Shown here: positions 34,125 to 43,644 of the stretch, piece after piece
How positions within the stretch are numbered: the stretch's first letter is position 1
Layout of the letters: the number at the start of each line of letters is the position of its first letter
NCBI GenBank assembly: GCA_023386815.1
Contig: JAEWIZ010000004.1
Location: 50,468-114,467, forward strand
DNA length: 64,000 nucleotides
Reading direction: 5' to 3'
DNA from: Bacillota bacterium
GTDB taxonomy: Bacteria > Bacillota > Clostridia > Lachnospirales > Lachnospiraceae
Position numbers and translations under genes: made by a program
The notes under the pieces: generated by a model
Database searches by the model: none
Told to the model about the DNA's origin: nothing
What the model saw: only the letters and a program-made list of their open reading frames with translations

Positions 34125-36125
34125 CTATATGCTATACTGTATTCCGATCATCTGATGCCCCTCAATCTTGTCTACCTGAAAGCTTATGTATCCTGCCTCC
34201 TGCTGGAATTCCAGTTCCTCTCCCTCGGGCAAAAGCTTAACCTCGGTCACATTTTTCTCACCAGCAAATATCTGTACTCCAATCTGATAAAGGGGTATCA
34301 CATCCTCCACAGTGAATATTTCTTCCGACCTTTTTTCCGCTACATAGTGAAGCAGATGTACGATATCACGGTTATACTCTTCCTGTGTATTGAGAGTACA
34401 CAAAAGAGTGGAAGGCCCGCTGTGGCTGAGCAGCTTAGCAGGAAGCAATAGCTCCAGCATATCCCGGAGCATCTCCTTGCACCAGGAGGGAGCATTCTTA
34501 CGGTATATTTCAAATATGGGGTGAGCACAATATAATACATTTTCCTTTCTGACAACCTCAGCTCCATTTATAATTCCTGAAGAGGGTGCATGCAAATGAC
34601 TACAGAACTTTTCCCCTCCCCGCTCAAAATATGGAGCCACCCGATTCATAAGCACTTCAGCATCAATAACGACAATGTCATTGCCCTTTCCATACAGGAC
34701 AAATTCTTCTTTTGGCAGGCTTTTTCCGATGCAGGTATTCGGCATGATAAATTCACGGCTGTATTCTGATCTTCCCTTAGCTTCGATTCCATACAAAGGG
34801 CTCACTGCCTTCAAGGGCAGGCAGGCGTCACAGGCTCCGATAACACTGCCCCCTCCTTGCACATAGTCAAGTAGCTGTCGCTCAAGCTCCGGGTTAAAGG
34901 GAATGTCCCCCGGCAGAATAACCACCGGATACTGCCCCATATCAGCTCGAGAGTCAATGATGTCAAACTGATAGGATAGCTCTGTCAGCATATGAACCGC
35001 ACCGATCAGAGCTTCGGGAAGCCCTGTATCCTTTAATACGTTCTCCCTGTACTCCGAAGGCGATAACACTGCTATCTCTGTTCTCGCCTTAGCTCCTTTA
35101 CAGTACTTTTCCTTTCGGCTTACACTTCCATATACGTCCTGAATCAATTCATAGGTCGCCTTTGAAAGTTTTCCCCGGGGATGCAGCTGGTCTCCGATGG
35201 AGCAACCGGTTCCCATGGCAAGCATCTGGAAACATTCATACTCCAATGCAGCTTTATTTTTCAGGGAATGGAAATCACCCCAGGAGGTATGGAACTTACC
35301 GGTCATACCTATCATATCCCTCCCCAGCGTCCTTGCGTAGCGAACAACGGCCGGAAAATGGTCGTAGCCCCAACTGCCGCTGGGCAGTGATTCGATTTCC
35401 AGATGACTGTAGGCCTCTTTCGCCTCACTAATGGTAATGTCCATACGGTTATCATTGTAAAAGACGGATATTCCCGGCGCATGGTTCCAGATAAATTCGC
35501 TGATCTCCTGCTTAAATTCTTTTAGCATAAGCGCCGCATATTTTTCCCGCTCCATGCGGTTGTCCGGATCAATACTCAGCTGCTTCATCTTATCTTTACA
35601 GTTCGAACAGCAGCAGTCTGCCTGGATCACGATATCCATAAATATCCCATCCAGCCGATTGGTACCGACTGCCTCGATGATATCAAGTAAATGCTCCTTA
35701 AAAAATTCCCTATAGCCGCTGTTAAGGCAGATGGAATTATAAAAATGAGGCTCGGGTATCCCGTGAAGATTGATATAATCGCCATTCTCATCGATGCACA
35801 GCCACTGCGGATGCTCCCTCATAATTCTGGCATCCCAGCGAACGGTGGTATATACAGGAACACGAATGCCGTTTTTATGGCAGGCATCAATCTGTTCCAG
35901 AAGTAAATTGTGATTTTTCAGCTCCGGGTGGATCAGCTCCGGATTTCGTTTTGACGGATAATATAGCCAGCCATGATGACATCTGGCAAAACAGGTCACT
36001 GAATCCACATGTGCTTCCTTTAAGGTAGCAGCAAATTCTTCTGCACAGAAATCCTCTGCGATTTCTTTAATTAATTCACTGGTGTGAAAATCCATATGTA
36101 TCTGACGATACTTTAATTCTTCCAT
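34125..36125 (-). CDS. Putative glycoside hydrolase, GHL6-like with GH42-type trimerisation domain
   Basis: A 666-aa protein. Residues about 1-330 are a TIM barrel similar to GHL6 (PF14871): YRQIHMDFHTSE start, DSVTCFARCHHGW, YTTVRWDARIMREHPQWL and DGIFMDIVIQADCCCSNCKDKM, with candidate acidic catalytic residues in LDGIFMDI and IESLPSGSWGYDHFP. Residues about 345-550 resemble a beta-galactosidase trimerisation domain (AVLSPSEYRENVL, VVILPGDIPFNPELERQLLDYVQGGGSVI). A C-terminal beta domain follows. It lies between the ABC permease and SGNH hydrolase genes, and there is no signal peptide, so it acts on an imported sugar. Specificity cannot be assigned. Confidence 0.75.
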   Translation of the reverse strand: MEELKYRQIHMDFHTSELIKEIAEDFCAEEFAATLKEAHVDSVTCFARCHHGWLYYPSKRNPELIHPELKNHNLLLEQIDACHKNGIRVPVYTTVRWDARIMREHPQWLCIDENGDYINLHGIPEPHFYNSICLNSGYREFFKEHLLDIIEAVGTNRLDGIFMDIVIQADCCCSNCKDKMKQLSIDPDNRMEREKYAALMLKEFKQEISEFIWNHAPGISVFYNDNRMDITISEAKEAYSHLEIESLPSGSWGYDHFPAVVRYARTLGRDMIGMTGKFHTSWGDFHSLKNKAALEYECFQMLAMGTGCSIGDQLHPRGKLSKATYELIQDVYGSVSRKEKYCKGAKARTEIAVLSPSEYRENVLKDTGLPEALIGAVHMLTELSYQFDIIDSRADMGQYPVVILPGDIPFNPELERQLLDYVQGGGSVIGACDACLPLKAVSPLYGIEAKGRSEYSREFIMPNTCIGKSLPKEEFVLYGKGNDIVVIDAEVLMNRVAPYFERGGEKFCSHLHAPSSGIINGAEVVRKENVLYCAHPIFEIYRKNAPSWCKEMLRDMLELLLPAKLLSHSGPSTLLCTLNTQEEYNRDIVHLLHYVAEKRSEEIFTVEDVIPLYQIGVQIFAGEKNVTEVKLLPEGEELEFQQEAGYISFQVDKIEGHQMIGIQYSI

Positions 36126-36205
36126 ATATAATTCTTCTCCTTTGATATAATGATATATAAAGATGCTTGCGAAACTTATAAACAGCTGCTATTTTTCATC
36201 CTCAG

Positions 36206-37036
36206 CTATTCTTTAACGGCACCGGCTGCCAGACCGGACTCCACCTTTTCCTGGAAGAGCAGATAGAATATCATTGGTACGGTTACCGTGATTATGATAG
36301 CAGCCATTAATAAACCGTATTCCGTCCCTCTTTCTCCGTTAAAATTTAATATTCCAAGAGCAATCGGCTTTAGGTTCCTGTTTTTAATAAATAAAAGCGG
36401 GAACAGAACATTATTCCAGCCATTTAAGAAATTAAAAATGGAAACGGTAGCGATGGCAGGCTTGGTAAGCGGCAGCATGACGTGACAATATATCTGGAAA
36501 TAGGTTGCTCCATCCATCAGGGAAGCCTCCTCTAAGGATTTATTGACCCCTTTCATATAATTAGTAAGTATAACAATCGTAAAGGGCAGATTAAATGCTA
36601 CATAAACCAGTACCAGCGCCAGGATATTATCTGATAGCTTGAGTACTCCGATCATATAAGAAATCGGTACAATTACCGTATGCATGGGTATCATCATGCC
36701 AAGCAGAAAGAACACAACAATAAACCCGTTTATTTTAAAAGCGAAGCGGGCTAGCACATAGGCTGCCATGGTAGAGATAATGGCAAGTATGATAACCGAT
36801 AATCCTGCCTGAATCAGACTGTTTAGAAAATACCGGCTCATATTTGCCCCCTCCCACGCCTCCAGGTAATTTTTCCATTGCCAGATTTCGGGTAGGGAAA
36901 AAGGAGCTGAGAAAATTTCTCTTTTTGTTTTGAAGGAAGATAGAAGCGTAAAGGCCAGAGGCGCGGCAAAAATCAGCGCCATTAGGATCAAAAACAAATA
37001 CATCAGAATTTTTTGCAAAGATATTCTTTTATCCAA
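36206..37036 (-). CDS. ABC sugar transporter permease, MalG type
   Basis: A 276-aa inner-membrane permease with six predicted helices and the EAA motif EEASLMDGATYFQIYCHVMLPL near 165-185 (contact with the ATPase). The ATPase is not encoded here; a shared MsmK-like ATPase elsewhere is typical of Firmicutes. Overlaps the MalF-type permease by 8 nt. Confidence 0.9.
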   Translation of the reverse strand: MDKRISLQKILMYLFLILMALIFAAPLAFTLLSSFKTKREIFSAPFSLPEIWQWKNYLEAWEGANMSRYFLNSLIQAGLSVIILAIISTMAAYVLARFAFKINGFIVVFFLLGMMIPMHTVIVPISYMIGVLKLSDNILALVLVYVAFNLPFTIVILTNYMKGVNKSLEEASLMDGATYFQIYCHVMLPLTKPAIATVSIFNFLNGWNNVLFPLLFIKNRNLKPIALGILNFNGERGTEYGLLMAAIIITVTVPMIFYLLFQEKVESGLAAGAVKE

Positions 37037-37934
37037 AGCTCTTCACCGCCTTCTCCTCCCGGCTCCTCGTAAGCCGGTTGCTTAGTAAGGTTCCAACCAG
37101 GCATATTCCGAAGATAATGACTCCGATTGCACTTCCCACACCGTTGTGCTTATATTTAAATGCTTCATTATAAAGCAATGTAGTAGGCAAATTAGTCAGT
37201 CCGTTAGGGCCGCCTCCCGTCATGGCAAACACCAGATCAAAGACCTTTACCGATCCGATGATATCCATCATAATACACATGGATATGGTGGTTTTTAGCA
37301 TGGGAATTGTTATATGAAAAAATTTTTTAAGGGAATTTGCTCCGTCAATGGAAGCTGCCTCATAAATATCCGCAGGTATGGTGGTTAGTCCGGCAAGAAG
37401 AATCACCATATAGTATCCGATGCCTGCCCAGATGTTAACTGTAACTATAGAATTCATGGCAGTGTCTGCGTTCACCAGCCAGGGTGTCACCCATGCCTCA
37501 AGTCCGATTTTGCTTAACAGCGCATTTAAGGCTCCGGTAGGCATGAATACAAAATACCACATCAGACCTACCGCAGATAAAGGAAATACCGTGGGGACAA
37601 AATACAGAACCTTAAAAACACGGTAGCCCTTAAATTTAGTATTTAAAGCTACAGCTAGAAGTAAAGCGATGGGTGTATGAAAGATCACACTGAACAGAAC
37701 CATCTTTGCCATGTTTTTTAGTGCAAGCATAAAATCCTGATTCGAAAAGGCATCCAGGTAATTGCGAATCCCCACGTAGGTGATCTTAGAACCTGCAATT
37801 CCATTCCAGTCCATCATCGAAAAATACAAGGCTCCAAATAGGGGTATAATCTGAAATACAATGTAGATCAGCAGCGCCGGTATAAGAAATAGGGCTAAGA
37901 TCAACAGGGTTTTTCTGTTTTTTAATTTTATCAT
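37029..37934 (-). CDS. ABC sugar transporter permease, MalF type
   Basis: A 301-aa permease with six helices and the EAA-loop EAASIDGANSLKKFFHITIPMLK. It forms a heterodimer with the MalG-type permease encoded downstream. The site AGGAG lies 7-8 nt before the ATG. Substrate defined by the binding protein, likely an oligosaccharide. Confidence 0.9.
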   Translation of the reverse strand: MIKLKNRKTLLILALFLIPALLIYIVFQIIPLFGALYFSMMDWNGIAGSKITYVGIRNYLDAFSNQDFMLALKNMAKMVLFSVIFHTPIALLLAVALNTKFKGYRVFKVLYFVPTVFPLSAVGLMWYFVFMPTGALNALLSKIGLEAWVTPWLVNADTAMNSIVTVNIWAGIGYYMVILLAGLTTIPADIYEAASIDGANSLKKFFHITIPMLKTTISMCIMMDIIGSVKVFDLVFAMTGGGPNGLTNLPTTLLYNEAFKYKHNGVGSAIGVIIFGICLVGTLLSNRLTRSREEKAVKSFG

Positions 37935-38053
37935 TTTAAATTCTCCTAACAGGGATTACCCCTGATATAAAATGCGCCTGTTCACGGGCTATTTTGTACC
38001 ATATCCTCATCTCAGGCGCATTTTCTTATATACAGTAAAGCTTCCTCTGATAA

Positions 38054-39403
38054 TTAATTATTGCTGTCAATTTCAGCCTGTATTTCTTCTGCTGCGTCCT
38101 GTGCGGTAGCATCGATAAACATGCTGACAATGGAATTTCTTGTTCTGTCCTGCATAGAAGGCAGAGGATCAAAGTCAAAAACATCCACTCCTACACCGGA
38201 GGAATTTCCGCCAAGCGCTAAATTTTTAACCAGCAGCTCCGGACACTTTGATTCATCCAGTTCAATATCCGATCTGGGAATGAGAACCCCAGCTTCCTCT
38301 GCAAATCTCTTAGCTGCGTCCTTATTAGTCAGCATTTTAATCAATTCTACCGTTAGTTCCTTCTCTCTTCCCTCTAATTTGCCATTAATCATATAGCAGC
38401 CAAGGGTCTGCATATTTTCATTTTTTAACTCAGGCTTTTCATCGAAGTAAGGGAAGTTTGCAACATCAATATCCTTTGCTACAGGTGTCTTTGATTCATC
38501 TGAGAAATTCGTGATATTCCAGGGTCCCGTGATTACCATGGCAGCTTCTCCCTGCTGGAATTGAGATAATGCAATATCATCGGTGAGACCGGCCGCACTC
38601 TTATCAAAGGCACCTGCATCAATCAGATCCTTCACATATTGAAGAGACTGTACCACATCCTCGTCCGTCCATTTTTTCTCTCTGCTTCCCAAAAGCTTGG
38701 CTGCATCAGTGCCAACCCATTTATAGAAAATCTGGTCATGAAGATGTCCTGCCATATAGGAGCTCTGGGCACCCATGGCGATCGGAATTACACCTGTCGC
38801 TTCCAGCTTCTCTATTGCCGTAAGGAACTCACTCCAGGTTTCGGGAAACTTGTCAATACCGGCAGCACTAAACAGGGCCTTGTTATAATAAATACCTATA
38901 ATACCGGATTCCATTGGAATTGCATAGGTTCCTTCATGTCCCGGTACCTTAAAGTAAGAAAGAGAACCCTCCGTAAAGCCGGAACCCCAGTCCTTGTCTG
39001 CCTCCAAGTCCTCGGATACATCCAAAAGAAGACCGTTGTCAATATAGTCCGCCAGATTGGCAACGCCCTGGATTCGGAAAATATTTGCCATATTGCCGGA
39101 GGCAATATCGGATGCCATAAGATTATTAAAGGCACTTTCATCGCTCTGTGAATCATCCACAATTGTAACTTCTGGATACTTGGCTTTAAACTCATCAAGA
39201 ATTTGATTAAAGATTCCAACCTGGTTCGAGGTGCCGGCGATTCTAGTCAAGATTCGAATTGTCACGGCCTCATCCTGATTCTCATTTGCTGACTGTGAAT
39301 CATCATAAGCCTGATCACCCCCGGTACTTTTCCCGCAGCCTCCAAGCATGCTGACGGACATAACAACAGTTAATAGAATAGCCATCCATTTTTTTAGTTT
39401 CAT
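38054..39403 (-). CDS. ABC transporter extracellular sugar-binding lipoprotein
   Basis: A 449-aa lipoprotein; signal peptide with lipobox LGGC (Cys23). The mature part is a cluster B/D type solute-binding protein: AVTIRILTRIAGTSNQVGIFNQILDEFKAKYPEVTIV, GTYAIPMESGIIGIYYNKALFSAAGI, and QFQQGEAAMVITGPWNI. It captures a sugar for the two permeases. First gene of the operon, directly divergent from the YesM-type kinase gene, so induction through that system is likely. Confidence 0.9.
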   Translation of the reverse strand: MKLKKWMAILLTVVMSVSMLGGCGKSTGGDQAYDDSQSANENQDEAVTIRILTRIAGTSNQVGIFNQILDEFKAKYPEVTIVDDSQSDESAFNNLMASDIASGNMANIFRIQGVANLADYIDNGLLLDVSEDLEADKDWGSGFTEGSLSYFKVPGHEGTYAIPMESGIIGIYYNKALFSAAGIDKFPETWSEFLTAIEKLEATGVIPIAMGAQSSYMAGHLHDQIFYKWVGTDAAKLLGSREKKWTDEDVVQSLQYVKDLIDAGAFDKSAAGLTDDIALSQFQQGEAAMVITGPWNITNFSDESKTPVAKDIDVANFPYFDEKPELKNENMQTLGCYMINGKLEGREKELTVELIKMLTNKDAAKRFAEEAGVLIPRSDIELDESKCPELLVKNLALGGNSSGVGVDVFDFDPLPSMQDRTRNSIVSMFIDATAQDAAEEIQAEIDSNN

Positions 39404-39632
39404 AAATACCTCCCAATTATTAATTTATCATTACATGCAGATTCTAACCCACAAGTTGTATATTAAGAATGGTCAAAATCTAGTTTATATGTATATTCTG
39501 CAGCTAAGAATTCGTTTTGTTTTCGTTGATATTGACAATGCAAATCTCTCTCTATATGATAGTGATTAGTTAATCGAAACTTGTAAACTAAATCTATTGT
39601 GTAATTAATACTACACTTTCAAAGGATGCATA

Positions 39633-41372
39633 ATGAAGAAACAGCAATCCAATACAATTAAAAGAAAATTCTTTATATCCATGAGCCTTATGACGGCAGC
39701 CATCATATTTATTCTGCTCCCCTGTGTCCTGGTCACCTTTTACAGGCAGTATCTGGATCAACAGACCATATCCTCCGTCAATCAGCTTAATTATATTAGT
39801 AAGCAAATGGATTATTATCTATTTTCCCTTGATAATTATTCTAAAATGATCATAACAAATTCCGAGGTACAAAGCTATTCCATGAAATATAGAGATACTC
39901 CGGAGCGCTTTACCGCTAAGGATAAAAAGAATATGCAGAATGTAATGAGAAGGTTTTTACAATCCATACCCTATATTCATTCCGCCTCTGTCTATGCCCC
40001 GGATCATACCTTTATTGTATCAACTGCTGTCTCCAATTATAAGTCTGACCTTAATTCAGTACTACCCTGCGAGGAACCGGTATTTCTGATCCGAACGAAA
40101 TATTCCAATATCACTCTTCGTACTCCGATACAGGTGCTCTCTATGATCAGACCCTTTTATGATATAGACTCCGGTTCCTTATTAGGTTATATTGAAATAA
40201 GTATTCCGGAAGAAGATATTTCTAATATTTATCGATCAAATTCAACGGAAACAAGTAATTTTTTTATTACGGATACATCAGGTATTATCGTAAGCACCGA
40301 CGGATCCTATGAGCTTGGCGGTAGCTTCGCTCCTATAGTCGATCGAAAATTGAATATACCTGCCAGATTCCAAATCGGAAGCACTTCTATTTGCTTTACC
40401 ACCTATATGGAAAGCCTGGATTGGTATATTATTAATATGATTGATTTGTCCGAGTTTTACCGACCAATTTATATTATTCTGGCGATTACTGCCGCTACAG
40501 GTTTCCTTTTCATCGCCATATCAATGCTGATCTCCAATAAGATCTCAGATACGATAACCCAGCCACTGTACCACCTCATCTCCCATATTCAAAAAATTAA
40601 GCAGGGCCATTGGCTGCCTGTAAACAAAAAACCGGATGACACGGATATCGGCCTATTATTCAAGGAATTTGACAGCATGATCCTTGCTCAGGAAAAGCTA
40701 AAGGATGAGCTGCTGGCTTCCCAAAAACATAAAAACAAGATATCCTTTGAATTGCTTCAGCAGCAGGTTAATCCCCATTTTCTTTATAATACGCTGGATA
40801 ACATATGCTCTCTTGCCACTCTAGATGAAAAGGATACCTTAATTCAAATTGTCATGAATCTGTCGACCTTCTACCGAGGAAGCTTAAGTAACGGTAATTT
40901 TGTTATTACTGTCAAAGAGGAATTAGAGATTATAGATTCCTATATCCGCATTATGCAGATACGTTACTATAATAAATTTTCCTTCCATATTGATTGCCCC
41001 GAACAGCTTTATTCCTGCAGCTGTCTGAAGCTTCTGCTGCAGCCGATTGTAGAGAATAGTATCTACCACGGAGTCAGAGATCTGGATTATATGGGTCTGA
41101 TATCAATCCGGGTATATGAGCTTGACGATCAAATCGTTTTCAAAATTCAGGATAATGGAAACGGTATTTCAGACGAGGAGCAGTTAAAAATCTGGACTGC
41201 CCCGAAGGAGCATTTTGGGATTAAGAATATTCATGAAAGAATCCAACTTCATTATGGTCTGGAATACGGGCTAACTATGGAGACACCTCCACAGGGCGGC
41301 TTAATTACCTGTATTACCATACCGAAAAGGAGGAGATTAAGCGATGCAAGCCAATCTGATCATAGCAGATGA
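39633..41372 (+). CDS. Sensor histidine kinase, YesM type
   Basis: A 579-aa kinase with TM1 (about 15-37), an extracellular dCache-like domain (38-275), TM2 (278-300), a HAMP segment, and the His_kinase domain with QQQVNPHFLYNTLDN (phospho-acceptor His382). The ATPase region has NGISDEEQLKI and FGIKNIHERIQLHYG. This LytS/YesM family senses extracellular ligands for sugar operons. Overlaps the regulator by 29 nt. Divergent from the ABC operon, so the extracellular signal is likely the ABC substrate or its binding protein. Confidence 0.92.
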   Translation: MKKQQSNTIKRKFFISMSLMTAAIIFILLPCVLVTFYRQYLDQQTISSVNQLNYISKQMDYYLFSLDNYSKMIITNSEVQSYSMKYRDTPERFTAKDKKNMQNVMRRFLQSIPYIHSASVYAPDHTFIVSTAVSNYKSDLNSVLPCEEPVFLIRTKYSNITLRTPIQVLSMIRPFYDIDSGSLLGYIEISIPEEDISNIYRSNSTETSNFFITDTSGIIVSTDGSYELGGSFAPIVDRKLNIPARFQIGSTSICFTTYMESLDWYIINMIDLSEFYRPIYIILAITAATGFLFIAISMLISNKISDTITQPLYHLISHIQKIKQGHWLPVNKKPDDTDIGLLFKEFDSMILAQEKLKDELLASQKHKNKISFELLQQQVNPHFLYNTLDNICSLATLDEKDTLIQIVMNLSTFYRGSLSNGNFVITVKEELEIIDSYIRIMQIRYYNKFSFHIDCPEQLYSCSCLKLLLQPIVENSIYHGVRDLDYMGLISIRVYELDDQIVFKIQDNGNGISDEEQLKIWTAPKEHFGIKNIHERIQLHYGLEYGLTMETPPQGGLITCITIPKRRRLSDASQSDHSR

Positions 41373-42879
41373 CGAATATTTCATCAGACAAAAAATCAAA
41401 AAATTAGTTCCTTATGAAGAGCTTGGTATAAGGTTTCTCGGAGAATGTGAAAACGGAGCCGAGGTCATTGATATGCTCTCTAATAATACCGTCGATATCA
41501 TTCTTCTCGATATCCGAATGCCAAAGCTTACTGGAATTGAGGTTGCGAAATATGTATTTGAACACAAACCCGAAGTAAAAATAATTATCCTCTCAGGTTT
41601 TAATGATTTCGAATATGCTCGTACAACCTTCCGTTATGGCATATTTGATTATCTGCTAAAGCCGGTGGAACCTGAGGCACTGACTTCCGTGCTAAAAGCC
41701 TGTGTGGCAAAGTTGACAAAGGATCGGACATATCATCAGCAGCTTCAGAAGCTTTATCACTATAAGAAATGCATGAGCTTAACGGAAGTATTAAAGGGCA
41801 GCATGGATATGGAGGAGCTATGCCTGGAATATCCGGAATATAAAAATGTGACCTATTCCTTGTATGTAGCTCTTTATACCATAATGGAGTGCGAAACGGA
41901 TGCGAAGAACCTGGTCTCCCTATATCGCAATAAGGGAATCGAATGTGAGTATTATATTGAATCAGAGCATATCTTCTTTATTCAATTCTTCTTAACCGAT
42001 GACACTCTGGAATCTCTTTGCCATTACATTTGCAAATGCTTTGTCCGTGATGCAGCATCCGAATGCTATTTTACCTTCAGCAAGCTTTTCTTGATGACGG
42101 ATAACTGGCAGTCCTTCCATCAGATGGCTCTTTTTTCCCTGGGATACCGCTACTTCAGCTCTTTGCCGGATTTAACGGGATTCCTTTCCTTGCAGGCTCC
42201 TCCGGCTCCGATCCCTGAGCTGTCAGGTATCCGTCACAATCTTATATTGATAATAAATGCTGCTGACTCTTCCGGCTACAAAGCCTTCATTCAGGATCTG
42301 TTTTATTTGCTGGAAGAAAAAAAATCCTATGGCTATCTGTCCATTGTGGTAACAGAGATATTACAAACCTTCTACATCCGCTTTCCGGCCTCGGACATAA
42401 ATGCTGTGAAGTATCTGAACGATATTAATGCACTGCTGGAGGATGAGTATCAGTTAGCTGATCTTATGAATACCCTATTGAACTATGGACTTCAATATAT
42501 GGATAACAGTAAAATGATCCCTTCGGACTTAAAGCTCAGCAAAAAAATATCAGTCTATATTCAGGAGCATTATAAGGACTCTGATTTGACCGTGGCTAAG
42601 CTTGGTGAGATATTTCAGTTGAATGTCTCTTATATGGGTAGCATCTTTAAGAAAACAAACCAGCTATCTATTCTACAATATCTCACCCATGTAAGGTTGG
42701 AGGCAGCTAAGAAACTTCTCCTGAGCGAACAGTATAAAGTCGGGGAAGTAGCAGAGATTGTCGGCTTTACTGATGTATTCTATTTCAGCAAAAGATTTAA
42801 AAAAATGTATGGTGTTTCGCCAAAAGATTTTTTAGCGGTTAATGAAGAGGGAAATACTTTAAAGATATATCCAGTATGA
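41344..42879 (+). CDS. Response regulator with AraC-type output, YesN type
   Basis: A 511-aa regulator. Receiver domain (1-120): acidic Asp9/Asp10, phospho-acceptor Asp56 (ILLDIRMPKLTG), Lys near 106 (LLKPVEP). A middle domain of ~260 residues is unrecognised. The C-terminal AraC HTH pair (about 400-500) includes DLTVAKLGEIFQLNVSYMGS and VAEIVGFTDVFYFSKRFKKMYG. Pairs with the overlapping kinase. Expected to activate the sugar ABC/hydrolase operon. Confidence 0.92.
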   Translation: MQANLIIADDEYFIRQKIKKLVPYEELGIRFLGECENGAEVIDMLSNNTVDIILLDIRMPKLTGIEVAKYVFEHKPEVKIIILSGFNDFEYARTTFRYGIFDYLLKPVEPEALTSVLKACVAKLTKDRTYHQQLQKLYHYKKCMSLTEVLKGSMDMEELCLEYPEYKNVTYSLYVALYTIMECETDAKNLVSLYRNKGIECEYYIESEHIFFIQFFLTDDTLESLCHYICKCFVRDAASECYFTFSKLFLMTDNWQSFHQMALFSLGYRYFSSLPDLTGFLSLQAPPAPIPELSGIRHNLILIINAADSSGYKAFIQDLFYLLEEKKSYGYLSIVVTEILQTFYIRFPASDINAVKYLNDINALLEDEYQLADLMNTLLNYGLQYMDNSKMIPSDLKLSKKISVYIQEHYKDSDLTVAKLGEIFQLNVSYMGSIFKKTNQLSILQYLTHVRLEAAKKLLLSEQYKVGEVAEIVGFTDVFYFSKRFKKMYGVSPKDFLAVNEEGNTLKIYPV

Positions 42880-43059
42880 GACCTGAATCAAAAGGGCATC
42901 CAGATTCCGGTTCAATTCAGCCGGAAATAGAATCCGGTTTGAGCCACATGGAATAGCCGGATATGAATATTTTATTGATTCTTAAGATTATGATGGTTAT
43001 AATGATATGAAATAATTCTTACTATAGAACCGATCCTTTACGAAATTGGAGGCGTTATT

Positions 43060-43503
43060 ATGAGTAATGCAACAGAAAGACCTGTCATCCCACCCTATCT
43101 TCATCAGGCTAAATATTATGAGACAGATCAAATGGCAATTGTTCATCATTCCAACTACATCAGATGGTTTGAAGAAGCAAGACTATATTATCTCGAACAA
43201 ATTGGCTTAGGTTATGATAAGATTGAAGCAGCCGGAGTCTATTCTCCTGTTCTGGGCGTTAATTGCCAGTATAAATCAGCTGTTCGCTTTAATGAAACTG
43301 TAAAGATTAAGACCTTCCTCCGTTTCTTTGATGGAATTAAAATGAAGTTAGAATATGAGATTTTAGATGCAAAAACGGATACTCTTCGTGCGCTTGGTAC
43401 TTCAGAGCACTGTTTTGTTTCAAAAGATTTTAAACCTGTCAGTTTAAAAAAGAGTTATAAGGAAATGTATCAGATTATTTTAAATAGTGTGGATGGTATA
43501 TAG
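43060..43503 (+). CDS. Acyl-CoA thioesterase, YbgC/FadM-like hotdog fold
   Basis: A 147-aa 4HBT enzyme: YYETDQMAIVHHSNYIRWFEEARLYYL contains the catalytic Asp in the family motif TDQMAIVHHSNY. RFNETVKIKTFL and TSEHCFVSKD match the rest of the fold. Hydrolyses acyl-CoA thioesters; substrate unknown. GGAGG before the ATG. Monocistronic with a terminator at 43584. Confidence 0.88.
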   Translation: MSNATERPVIPPYLHQAKYYETDQMAIVHHSNYIRWFEEARLYYLEQIGLGYDKIEAAGVYSPVLGVNCQYKSAVRFNETVKIKTFLRFFDGIKMKLEYEILDAKTDTLRALGTSEHCFVSKDFKPVSLKKSYKEMYQIILNSVDGI

Positions 43504-43583
43504 CTTATCAATTAAGTTTAATATCACATTATACCTGATATGAGCATACCTAATCCTCACTCCTTGTAATGTTGAGTTTATAC

Positions 43584-43633
43584 GAAAAGCTTCCGTTATC
43601 CTTAAGTGCTAAGACGACGGAAGCTTTCTTTTG
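43584..43633. terminator. Bidirectional terminator between thioesterase and histidine kinase genes
   Basis: GAAAAGCTTCCGT and ACGGAAGCTTTCTTTT form a strong stem with T runs on both strands, between convergent genes ending at 43503 and 43645. Confidence 0.85.
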
Positions 43634-43644
43634 TCCTAATAAAA

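Noticed and set aside
38639..39151. 170-codon plus-strand ORF antisense to the sugar-binding lipoprotein
   Set aside because: Shadow of a real gene; no ribosome site.
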